The notes below the pieces were generated by a model. That model searched no databases. It saw only the letters and a program-made list of their open reading frames with translations, and had not been told where the DNA came from. Of a stretch of 47,246 nt of DNA, positions 1 through 7,207 are shown one piece after another; within the stretch, counting starts at the first letter, position 1, and each line of letters begins with the position of its first letter. Origin of the DNA: Tenacibaculum sp. (GTDB lineage Bacteria; Bacteroidota; Bacteroidia; Flavobacteriales; Flavobacteriaceae); NCBI GenBank assembly GCA_018456245.1, contig JAGYHQ010000008.1, positions 1 to 47,246 on the forward strand, in the 5' to 3' direction. The translations under genes were made by a program, and so were the position numbers.

Positions 1-195
1 AATAGATTGGTCATCGTCGCCAACGGCGGTAAAGGGTGCTGATGCCCGGGCAAAACGTAAATTAGGGATGACACTCGCTAAAAATCGCCGTATCGGTGGC
101 AACAATAATGCCACTTGAACCAGCCGGTTTTTTGCCGGAATTCCCCAAAATGAAAACGAAAGGATAGGGCTTAAGAAAACGCTTTTTCATCGTTT
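1..195. other. Foreign-looking GC-rich contig end (probable chimera)
   Basis: In 1-180, 85 of 180 bases are G or C, against 48 of 180 in 301-480. The minus strand, read toward position 1, ends in the residues FTAVGDDDQSI, which match motif II of Rep/UvrD-type DNA helicases, but the residues before it do not look like Rep. A separate minus-strand ATG near position 190 opens a frame of about 42 codons that I do not recognise. The plus strand is open from base 2 for about 38 codons. Nothing here resembles the flavobacterial genes that follow, and the change falls inside a native gene. A 6-bp inverted repeat (aaaacg/cgtttt, 177-182 and 191-196) lies at the apparent junction. I infer a chimeric read or contamination; a genuine insertion is possible. 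Confidence 0.55.
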
Positions 196-201
196 TTTAT
201 T

Positions 202-537
202 CCTTTAACTCCGTTTGATTCAGGGCTTGAATATGAACAACAACCTGTTGACACAGAAATAGTTTTTAATTGGTTGGATTTAGGTTTAACCAATCCTACA
301 AATTTAGATGAAGTAGATTTACCTTTAATATTAGATAGTGAGGTGGAAGTTTCTATTTATGTGGGGTGTGCCCATAATCCTTGTGATATTAAAAATTTTG
401 AAATTAAAAGAATTAAAGGGAATATTTACGAAATAAATTGTAGTTTATTTATTGATTTTGAGCACGAAATGGTAGCTAAAAATGAAGAATTTAATTTTAA
501 AACTGAAATAGAATTAAATACAACTATAAAAGAATAA
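202..537 (+). CDS. Hypothetical protein, 5' end missing
   Basis: The frame is open from 175, but only about 202 onward has the base composition of the host, so the N-terminus of this protein is lost at the junction. The visible part is 111 residues, acidic, soluble, without signal peptide or membrane segment, and has two Cys close together (CAHNPC). The only in-frame start inside it is TTG at 274, which would leave 87 residues; the sequence before that codon (DSGLEYEQQ, FNWL) looks coded too, so 274 is probably not the true start. I do not recognise the family. No terminator is obvious before the lipoprotein at 625. Confidence 0.5.
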   Translation, partial: PLTPFDSGLEYEQQPVDTEIVFNWLDLGLTNPTNLDEVDLPLILDSEVEVSIYVGCAHNPCDIKNFEIKRIKGNIYEINCSLFIDFEHEMVAKNEEFNFKTEIELNTTIKE

Positions 538-624
538 TATTTTGTGTATTTTTGGTACACTATTTGTTATGGGTAAAAATAAAAACATTGTAATTGTTTA
601 ACCATTAATTAAAAACATATAGTT

Positions 625-1071
625 ATGAAAAAAATTAACATTTTAGTTTTGTTGTTTGCTGTTGTTTTCTTTGCGTGTAAAGGAAACCCAAAGAAAAATA
701 ACCAAGAAGTTGTTGATAATAAATCAACAGAAATAGTTGATAAACATACTTCTGAAGTAGCGTTGGATTGGAATGGCACTTATAAAGGTACTTTACCTTG
801 TGCAAGTTGCCCTGGTATTTTAACAACGGTAAAACTTAATAATGATAAAACTTTTGAAATGGAGGAGGTTTATTTAGAAGAGGAAGATGGTACGGTATTG
901 AGTAAAGGAACTTTTACTTTCACGGAAGATGGGAATAAAGTTGTTTTATCATCAGAACAAGGAAATACTATTTATGCCGTAGGAGAAAATAAATTAATTC
1001 TATTAGGCGAAGATGGTAAAAAATCTGTATCAGAGTTATCAGAAGAATATGAATTGAAAAAAGTAAAATAA
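625..1071 (+). CDS. NlpE-like lipoprotein
   Basis: A 148-residue lipoprotein with a type II signal peptide: a hydrophobic stretch ending in FFAC, with the acylated Cys at residue 18. After a short polar linker comes an NlpE N-terminal-type domain: WNGTYKGTLPCASCPG with the CxxC motif (about residues 49-64), then beta strands with the typical pattern of the family and a closing GENKLILLG. In enterobacteria NlpE is an outer-membrane lipoprotein that senses copper and surface stress through Cpx. Flavobacteria lack that pathway, so only the fold and location should be transferred. A clear terminator follows at 1101. A longer relative lies at 8594. Confidence 0.82.
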   Translation: MKKINILVLLFAVVFFACKGNPKKNNQEVVDNKSTEIVDKHTSEVALDWNGTYKGTLPCASCPGILTTVKLNNDKTFEMEEVYLEEEDGTVLSKGTFTFTEDGNKVVLSSEQGNTIYAVGENKLILLGEDGKKSVSELSEEYELKKVK

Positions 1072-1100
1072 AAACTTTAAAATATTTATCAGTTTAAATT

Positions 1101-1131
1101 AAAAAGTACCTGATTAATGGTACTTTTTTAG
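1101..1131 (+). terminator. Rho-independent terminator after NlpE-like gene
   Basis: A perfect 10-bp stem (aaaaagtacc / ggtacttttt) closes an 8-nt loop and runs into T residues. It separates the lipoprotein gene from the ligase gene at 1165. Confidence 0.8.
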
Positions 1132-1164
1132 TATAAAATAATTAGTATAAAACAAAAATAATCA

Positions 1165-2166
1165 ATGAAAATATGTTTTTTAATGTATCCTTGGGAAAGG
1201 GTTACAAAGACCGATTCTACGTTAAGAATGATTCACGAATGTGTAAAAAGAGGACATGATGTTGCAATGGTAACTCCTGATCGTTTAAGTATTCACGATA
1301 GTGTTACTATGGCAAATTGTGAAGTTTTTACAAAAGGGCAAAAAGTATCATCAAGTATTGAATCATTTAGGCAAAATTGTGAAAAATCATTCAAATTTCT
1401 TCCTATGAGAGAATTTGATACGGTTTTTATGAGAGCAAATCCGCCATTAGACCCTTTTGTATTGAATTTCTTAGATTCAATAAAAGATGATGTATTTGTA
1501 ATGAATGCAGTTCAAGGATTAAGAGAAGCTAATAATAAAATTTATACAGCTGCCTATTATGACCCTGAAAATGAATTTATCCCCAAAACATATGTTTCAA
1601 AAGATGTTGAATATTTACAACGAATTATAGAAGAGTCTGACCAAGAACAAATGATAATGAAACCTCTTGATGGATACGGAGGAAAAGGGGTAATTATTAT
1701 TGAAAAATCAGCATCAAAAAATATAAAATCCCTTTTAGATTATTATGTGAATAGTAGTTCTAAAGGGGCAAAATCACAATATGTTATTTTACAAGAATAT
1801 ATTGAGGGTGCAGAAAAAGGAGATGTAAGAGTATTTATGTTGCATGGAGAGCCTATTGGTGCTGTAAGGAGAGTTCCTTCTGTGGGAGAGGTACGTTCAA
1901 ATATATCAGTAGGAGGAAGTACAGTAAAACACAAATTATCAAAAGAAGAGATTAAAATGTGTAGAAAAATTGGCGAGAAGCTTGTTCGTGACGGATTGTT
2001 TTTTGCAGGGCTTGATATAATAGGGAATAAATTAGTTGAAGTGAACGTTTTAAGCCCAGGCGCTATGTATGCTTATAACAAATTGAATAAAGCTAAATTA
2101 CAAGTAAAAATTATAGATTATTTAGAAAAAAGAGTAGCAGAAAGAAAAGAAGCTTCATCAAAATAA
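1165..2166 (+). CDS. gshB: GshB-type ATP-grasp ligase
   Basis: A 333-residue protein with the glutathione synthetase (prokaryotic type) layout: N-terminal Rossmann-like domain, the MRANPPLD motif at 89-96 (GshB usually MRKDPPFD), ATP-grasp Lys and Gly-rich loop KPLDGYGGKGV at 166-176, QEYI at 210-213, GDVRVF at 219-224 and the Mg-binding NVLSPG at 294-299. GshB joins gamma-glutamylcysteine and glycine with ATP. No gamma-glutamylcysteine ligase is nearby, the MRA and NVLSPG motifs differ from textbook GshB, and the next gene starts 9 nt downstream and encodes an amidohydrolase/zincin fusion. A ligase adding another amino acid to an unknown acceptor is therefore as likely as true glutathione synthesis. 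Cytoplasmic. Confidence 0.85.
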   Translation: MKICFLMYPWERVTKTDSTLRMIHECVKRGHDVAMVTPDRLSIHDSVTMANCEVFTKGQKVSSSIESFRQNCEKSFKFLPMREFDTVFMRANPPLDPFVLNFLDSIKDDVFVMNAVQGLREANNKIYTAAYYDPENEFIPKTYVSKDVEYLQRIIEESDQEQMIMKPLDGYGGKGVIIIEKSASKNIKSLLDYYVNSSSKGAKSQYVILQEYIEGAEKGDVRVFMLHGEPIGAVRRVPSVGEVRSNISVGGSTVKHKLSKEEIKMCRKIGEKLVRDGLFFAGLDIIGNKLVEVNVLSPGAMYAYNKLNKAKLQVKIIDYLEKRVAERKEASSK

Positions 2167-2175
2167 TAATTTATT

Positions 2176-4164
2176 ATGACAATAAATGAAATTATCAAAG
2201 CTATTAAAAGTGGTAAAACTTTTAAGGCTACAGCTGAGGATAAATCTTTTACAATAAAAATAGATAGATATGTACCGTATGTGTGTACGGCAATACATAA
2301 TGGAGGTAATTTAAGGTCGGAATTATCAAGTAAAATTGCTCTTAATGATTATGAAAGGTGGTATGAGGAAGATCCACATACTGCTGATTTTATTGCCTCA
2401 ATGCCAATTACTTTAGTAGGAAATGATTCAAGATATGAATATGAATTAAATAGAGAGAAACCTGTTTATGAAGAAGCTTGGGGTAAAAAAGTTTGGAAAA
2501 AACCACTTTCTAAAAAAGAGTTGAAAATAAGTGCTCAAAAACACGAGAATTATTATAAAGTAACTCATGCTTTAATTGAAAAATTAGAAAAAGATTTTGG
2601 AGCTGCATTGGTTTATGACATTCATTCATATAACCATAAAAGATGGGATAGAGAAGTGCCTGTATTTAATATTGGTGTAGAACGAGTTGATACAAAAAAA
2701 TACGGAAAATATATTGAACATTGGAGAGAAGAATTAGCTAAGATTGAGCTAAAAAATATAGATGTTAAATCAGAAATAAATGATGTGTTTTTTGGTAGAG
2801 GTTATAATTTAGAATACATAACTAAAAACTTTAAAAATACGTTGGTTTTAGCTACTGAAATAAGTAAAATTTATTGCGATGAGGAAACGGGAGAAATTTA
2901 TCCTCAGGTAATAAAAAACATTCAGTCTAAATTTAAAAAGGCAATATTAAATAATGCTAATTTATATGTAAATGATTTAACAAATTGGAAGCATAATGAT
3001 AAAAATATGCTTTTAGATAATTCAATTACTCAAAATATTAAAAAGGTTGATAATCAACTTTATAAATTAACAAAGAATTTTGAGTTGCTAAATTATGTAA
3101 ATCCTATAAATGTAAAGTCAGAAAAAAAGCGTTTTTTTAAGAGTAAGTTTACGGTAAATCCTAATTTTAAGTATAAGCCTATAAAAATAAATCCGTATGA
3201 GCTTACTAAAGAACTTTATTCTATTGATACAAGAAAGATAGAAGATATTACCATTCGTCATCTTTATGAATCGGTAATTATAGGGTGTATTGATAAGGTT
3301 AATTTATTATCATCAATAGGTACAGATAAGTTTTTATATAACTCTCTTCGTTATTTTGGAAGACCAAGTAAGGTTGATATTAGAAATGCAGAATATATTT
3401 TACTTCTACCAGAGATAAAGGAAGAAAATATTAAAGCTCACAGATTTGGAGTTGATAAAGCAAAAAAAATATTTCAAGAGGCTTTTGATTACTACGGATT
3501 TAAAGGAAAAATAAAAGTTGATAAAAAACTTATTTCTTCTGCAATGGTTGTTAATTCAACTAAAACAGTTTTGTTAAAGGAGGGGGCAACTTTTTCTAAA
3601 AAAGAACTACAATATTTAGCAGAGCATGAAATAGGTGTGCATATGGCAACAACTATGAATGCGAGTAATGATAAGTTAAAAGTATTTGGTATCGGTTTAC
3701 CAATAAATACCCGTACAGGAGAGGGAATGGCTGTGTTATCAGAATATTTATCAGGTAATTTTACCATGAATAGGTTAAGGGAGTTGGCATTAAGGGTTAT
3801 TGCTGTTGACTTAATGTGTAGTGGAGCCGATTTTAAAGAATGTTTCAATACAATAGTTCAAACCTATAAAATAGATACTGATAGAGCTTATAATTTAGTA
3901 ACCAGAGTATACAGAGGAGGAGGATTTACAAAGGATTATCTATACTTAAACGGGTTTTCAAAATTATTAAAATTTTGGCAAGAGGGTAATGATTTAACTC
4001 CTCTTTTAGTTGGTAAAACATCAATTAGTTTTTACAATACTATTTTAGAAATGATGGGTAGAAATTTAATTGAAAAGCCTAAATACATTACTAAAAGTTT
4101 TGAAAAACCAATGACCGAACTAAATAATAAGCTGTTTGATTATATTTTAAGTGGATTGAAATAA
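2176..4164 (+). CDS. N-formylglutamate amidohydrolase-like / QEGLA-DUF1704 zinc peptidase-like fusion
   Basis: A 662-residue two-domain protein. Residues about 25-255 look like the N-formylglutamate amidohydrolase family: IHNGG at 40-44, EEDPHTADF at 64-72, YELNR at 89-93 and YDIHSYNHKR at 147-156. Residues about 335-660 are the DUF1704 (QEGLA) family, with the zinc motif HEIGVH at 484-489, TGEGMAVLSEY at 514-524 supplying the likely third ligand Glu, and RGGGFTKD at 580-587. Animal members (MATCAP type) remove the C-terminal Tyr of tubulin; bacterial members are often labelled flavohemoglobin expression-modulating, which I do not rely on. Cotranscription with the GshB-like ligase is likely (9 nt gap, shared terminator). 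I infer a ligase/hydrolase pair acting on an amide-linked tag or peptide. Confidence 0.83.
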   Translation: MTINEIIKAIKSGKTFKATAEDKSFTIKIDRYVPYVCTAIHNGGNLRSELSSKIALNDYERWYEEDPHTADFIASMPITLVGNDSRYEYELNREKPVYEEAWGKKVWKKPLSKKELKISAQKHENYYKVTHALIEKLEKDFGAALVYDIHSYNHKRWDREVPVFNIGVERVDTKKYGKYIEHWREELAKIELKNIDVKSEINDVFFGRGYNLEYITKNFKNTLVLATEISKIYCDEETGEIYPQVIKNIQSKFKKAILNNANLYVNDLTNWKHNDKNMLLDNSITQNIKKVDNQLYKLTKNFELLNYVNPINVKSEKKRFFKSKFTVNPNFKYKPIKINPYELTKELYSIDTRKIEDITIRHLYESVIIGCIDKVNLLSSIGTDKFLYNSLRYFGRPSKVDIRNAEYILLLPEIKEENIKAHRFGVDKAKKIFQEAFDYYGFKGKIKVDKKLISSAMVVNSTKTVLLKEGATFSKKELQYLAEHEIGVHMATTMNASNDKLKVFGIGLPINTRTGEGMAVLSEYLSGNFTMNRLRELALRVIAVDLMCSGADFKECFNTIVQTYKIDTDRAYNLVTRVYRGGGFTKDYLYLNGFSKLLKFWQEGNDLTPLLVGKTSISFYNTILEMMGRNLIEKPKYITKSFEKPMTELNNKLFDYILSGLK

Positions 4165-4172
4165 AAGTGTAT

Positions 4173-4201
4173 AAAAAAAGCCTCACATTGAGGCTTTTTT
4201 T
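4173..4201. terminator. Bidirectional terminator
   Basis: gcctca / tgaggc with a 3-nt loop, flanked by seven A on the left and seven T on the right. It serves the ligase/peptidase unit on the plus strand and the convergent gene ending at 4200 on the minus strand, whose stop codon it overlaps. Confidence 0.88.
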
Positions 4202-5111
4202 ATTTCCATTCTACATTTAAATTGGTCATTTCAATATTTCCATATTCATAATCGTAAGAATCAAAAGGGGTGTAACCAACTTTAATTGTGAAGAAACTCA
4301 TTTTAGATTTATCAGGTAGAATTTGTTTAAATGTTACTGTTGCTTTAACAGGTATGTTGGTTGGTATTTTATTACACACATATCCGCCAAAGTTATAAGA
4401 ATTCTTTTTTATTGCGCCTATTTTAACTTCTTTTACCAAATATTCATTTCCTTCAAAATCATATAATTTTGCATCGTTTGTACCGTAATTTAAACACATT
4501 TTTTGATGAACAATTTTATGTTTTATCAACATTTCTATAGTAATTGTTTGAGAGTTTCTATCTCCTTTTACAGACAATAATTTTACGTCAAAATCAGATG
4601 AAAAACTTTTTATATGTGTGTCATCTGTATCACCTTTTTGGTTAATAGATGGGTTAAAATTAGGGTTGTTTGATTTTATTTCTCCTAACTCAAGAGCATT
4701 ATTAATAGGAATTGCTAAATCTATTTCTTTTGTATAAGAAACAATAGCATATAATATTTCTTTATTTTCTTTACCTTTAAGTATTTTAAAAAATTTTATT
4801 TTGGCGTCTTTTTTAAGTTTTAGGTCTTTCGTGCCTAAAGTAAATTTGGTTGATTCTATATCTTTTCCAGATAAGGCATTTGAAACATCTGTTACATTAT
4901 CTAAAAATGATTTCCTCTTAAATGAAATTATTGAAGCATAATTTTTACCTTTTATTGGTTGTCCGAAAGATATAAAATCACCTACTTTATACGTGATGTT
5001 ATCTATTGCTAAAAAGTTTTTTTTACTTTTTTTACCAGGAAATTGAGCTGCAGTTAAATTGAAATTTAATAGAGCAAAAATCTGTAGAATAATAATGTAT
5101 TTTTTGTTCAT
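4200..5111 (-). CDS. Secreted protein of unknown function
   Basis: A 303-residue protein with an N-terminal signal peptide (hydrophobic core, likely cut at TAAQ, about residue 22) and no lipobox, so it is periplasmic or surface-exposed. The rest is Lys-rich and predicted mostly beta, with a region of 30 residues around 150-180 that looks like a linker between two halves. Two Cys (CLNYG and YVCNK) sit in the second half. I recognise no family. It stands alone: a shared bidirectional terminator lies at its 3' end, and about 260 bp separate it from the divergent rplM gene. Confidence 0.7.
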   Translation of the reverse strand: MNKKYIIILQIFALLNFNLTAAQFPGKKSKKNFLAIDNITYKVGDFISFGQPIKGKNYASIISFKRKSFLDNVTDVSNALSGKDIESTKFTLGTKDLKLKKDAKIKFFKILKGKENKEILYAIVSYTKEIDLAIPINNALELGEIKSNNPNFNPSINQKGDTDDTHIKSFSSDFDVKLLSVKGDRNSQTITIEMLIKHKIVHQKMCLNYGTNDAKLYDFEGNEYLVKEVKIGAIKKNSYNFGGYVCNKIPTNIPVKATVTFKQILPDKSKMSFFTIKVGYTPFDSYDYEYGNIEMTNLNVEWK

Positions 5112-5281
5112 GATGTTAAAGTATTAATCGTAATGTAGCAAATTTATAATAAAAAATTAAAATTTCGTAATCATTATGATATTTTAATTATTTCATTATG
5201 ATTAAATAATTTATTGTAGAGTAACTTTTAAGTTTTTATTAACAAATGTAGTGTTTTATAATAATAAACTTAAATCACTAT

Positions 5282-5311
5282 TTGTCAATTAAATAAATAA
5301 TTGTATTTTTG
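5282..5311 (+). promoter_or_regulatory. Promoter of rplM-rpsI (Bacteroidetes type)
   Basis: TTG at 5282-5284, a 19-nt spacer, and TATTTTTG at 5304-5311, a full match to TAnnTTTG. The leader of about 55 nt to the ATG carries a small CCTT/AAGG hairpin at 5316-5327 that could be part of a ribosomal-protein leader, but it is too short to claim. Confidence 0.75.
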
Positions 5312-5372
5312 CAGTCCTTTTTTAAGGGAAATGTAAAATTATTAATTATAGACAAAAACTAATAGTGTAATT

Positions 5373-5828
5373 ATGAACACATTAAGTTACAAAACAGTGT
5401 CGGCTAATAGTGCTACTGTAAACAAAGAGTGGGTTTTAGTGGACGCGGACGGACAAACATTGGGTCGTTTAGCTTCTAAAGTTGCAAAACTTATTAGAGG
5501 TAAGTACAAACCAAATTTTACTCCTCACGTGGATTGTGGAGATAATGTTGTAGTTATCAATGCTGAAAAAATCCAATTAACAGGAAACAAAATGACTGAT
5601 AAATCTTATATCCGTCATACAGGTTATCCAGGAGGACAAAGATCATTAACTGCTAAAGAAATGTATGATAAAAATCCTACAAGACTAATTGAAAAAGCAG
5701 TAAAAGGAATGTTACCTAAAAACAGATTAGGTAGTGCGTTATTCAGAAATTTATATGTTTACGCAGGTACAGAGCACGGACAAGAGGCTCAAAAACCAAA
5801 AGCTATTAACCTTAATGATCTTAAATAA
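5373..5828 (+). CDS. rplM: 50S ribosomal protein L13
   Basis: A 151-residue protein of normal length for bacterial uL13, with the family features [16 protein letters not shown], the central HTGYPGG and GMLPKNRLG motifs and a C-terminal [13 protein letters not shown]. It belongs to the large subunit and acts early in 23S rRNA assembly. The stop codon TAA at 5826-5828 shares its last base with the ATG of rpsI, so the two genes are translationally coupled, as in most bacteria. Confidence 0.98.
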   Translation: MNTLSYKTVSANSATVNKEWVLVDADGQTLGRLASKVAKLIRGKYKPNFTPHVDCGDNVVVINAEKIQLTGNKMTDKSYIRHTGYPGGQRSLTAKEMYDKNPTRLIEKAVKGMLPKNRLGSALFRNLYVYAGTEHGQEAQKPKAINLNDLK

Positions 5829-6214
5829 TGGAAACTATACACAAAATAGGACGTAGAAAAACAGCAGTTGCTCGTGTTTATGTTTCTGAAGGAAAAGGAA
5901 ACATCACAATCAACAAAAGAGAGTTTAAAAATTACTTTACAACTCCAACATTACAATACAAAGTTCAACAACCATTAATGTTAACTGAAAACTTAGAATC
6001 TTATGATATTAAAGTTAATGTTTATGGAGGTGGTGTAACAGGACAAGCTGAAGCAATTCGTTTAGCAATTACCAGAGCAATGGTAGCTATTAATGAAGAG
6101 TATAAAGCTGTATTAAAACCAGAAGGTTTATTAACTCGTGACCCAAGAATGGTTGAACGTAAGAAATTCGGTCAGAAGAAAGCACGTAAGAAATTCCAGT
6201 TCTCTAAACGTTAA
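5828..6214 (+). CDS. rpsI: 30S ribosomal protein S9
   Basis: A 128-residue uS9 protein. The N-terminus has IHKIGRRKTAVARVY, the centre has GGGVTGQAEAIRLAI, and the basic C-terminal tail ends in KKFQFSKR; this tail reaches the P-site tRNA anticodon arm. It overlaps rplM by one base and is followed by a 154-nt structured gap before rpsB. Confidence 0.98.
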   Translation: METIHKIGRRKTAVARVYVSEGKGNITINKREFKNYFTTPTLQYKVQQPLMLTENLESYDIKVNVYGGGVTGQAEAIRLAITRAMVAINEEYKAVLKPEGLLTRDPRMVERKKFGQKKARKKFQFSKR

Positions 6215-6224
6215 TATTTTATTG

Positions 6225-6337
6225 TATATCTGTTCAGATATATATTTTATTATCAAAAAGAGGCTGTTATTTTAAAAAAACAATTTTTAACAGTTTAGTA
6301 TCTAAATATTTCAGACTTGAAAAACTACTGAAATATT
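6225..6337 (+). promoter_or_regulatory. Structured leader before rpsB (candidate S2 autoregulatory RNA)
   Basis: Three successive hairpins occupy the gap between rpsI and rpsB. The first is a 7-bp stem with a GTTC loop at 6225-6242. The second pairs ctgtta (6264-6269) with taacag (6288-6293). The third is a perfect 10-bp stem, aatatttcag (6305-6314) with ctgaaatatt (6328-6337), around a 13-nt loop, ending 31 nt before the ATG. I infer a ribosomal-protein leader; the first hairpin followed by a T-rich tract may instead be a weak terminator for rpsI. Confidence 0.4.
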
Positions 6338-6368
6338 GTGAAAACAGAACGTAAACACATTTATTAAA

Positions 6369-7127
6369 ATGGCAAACATTCAAGAATTATTAGATAGTGG
6401 CGTACACTTTGGTCACTTAACAAGAAAATGGAACCCTAATATGGCTCCGTATATTTATACAGAACGTAATGATGTACACATCATTGATTTGTATAAAACA
6501 TCAGCTAAAATTGATGAAGCTTCTGCTGCATTAAAGAAAATAGCGGCATCAGGTCGTAAAATTTTATTTGTTGCAACTAAAAAACAAGCAAAAGATATTG
6601 TTGCTGAAAAATCAAAAGAAATAAACATGCCTTACATTACTGAAAGATGGCCAGGAGGTATGTTAACAAACTTTGTTACTATCCGTAAAGCTGTAAAGAA
6701 AATGGCTTCTATTGATAGAATGAAGAAAGATGGTTCTTTTGATGCTTTATCAAAAAGAGAAAAATTACAAATTAACCGTCAACGTGAAAAATTAGAAAAA
6801 AACTTAGGTTCTATTTCTGATATGACTCGTTTACCAGGAGCTTTATTTGTAATTGATGTAAAGAAAGAGCACATTGCAGTTGCAGAAGCACAAAAATTGA
6901 ATATTCCAATTTTTGCAATGGTTGATACAAATTCTGATCCAAGACCAATTGATTTTGTAATTCCTGCAAATGATGATGCGTCTAAATCTATAGAAAAAGT
7001 ATTATCATACGTAACAGATGCTGTTGCTGAAGGATTAGCTGAAAGAAAAGCTGATAAAGAAAAAGTTAAAACTGAAAAAGTTGAAACTAAAGAAACACCA
7101 GCTACTGAAACTACAGAAGAGAAGTAA
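6369..7127 (+). CDS. rpsB: 30S ribosomal protein S2
   Basis: A 252-residue uS2 protein. Family motifs run from the start (LLDSGVHFGHLTRKWNP), through YIYTERNDVHIIDL and TERWPGGMLTNF, to PIFAMVDTNSDPRPIDFVIPANDDA. The last 30 or so residues are a charged Lys/Glu/Thr tail of the kind common in Bacteroidetes S2. It binds the 30S body-head junction late in assembly. tsf follows after 80 nt, with an intervening terminator-like hairpin. Confidence 0.98.
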   Translation: MANIQELLDSGVHFGHLTRKWNPNMAPYIYTERNDVHIIDLYKTSAKIDEASAALKKIAASGRKILFVATKKQAKDIVAEKSKEINMPYITERWPGGMLTNFVTIRKAVKKMASIDRMKKDGSFDALSKREKLQINRQREKLEKNLGSISDMTRLPGALFVIDVKKEHIAVAEAQKLNIPIFAMVDTNSDPRPIDFVIPANDDASKSIEKVLSYVTDAVAEGLAERKADKEKVKTEKVETKETPATETTEEK

Positions 7128-7141
7128 AATAGTAAGAATAT

Positions 7142-7177
7142 AAAGGCTTCGTATATATAGAAGCCTTTATTTTTTAA
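7142..7177 (+). terminator. Terminator or attenuator between rpsB and tsf
   Basis: A perfect 9-bp stem (aaaggcttc / gaagccttt, 7142-7150 and 7160-7168) with a 9-nt loop, followed by ATTTTTTT. It lies within what is normally an rpsB-tsf operon, so it should reduce tsf transcription relative to rpsB. Confidence 0.72.
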
Positions 7178-7207
7178 TAAAATAACAACACTTAAAAATA
7201 TACAAAA

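Noticed and set aside
1-55. Partial rep helicase gene on the minus strand
   Set aside because: Only eleven residues match the helicase motif; the residues before it are not Rep-like, so no gene is called.
3492-3848. Minus-strand open frame inside the amidohydrolase/zincin gene
   Set aside because: It is antisense to the HEIGVH and GEGMA conserved blocks, which are clearly coding on the plus strand.
2176-4164. Flavohemoglobin expression-modulating protein, a label commonly given to relatives
   Set aside because: The visible domains are an amidohydrolase-like fold and a zincin-like fold; no link with flavohemoglobin is visible here.
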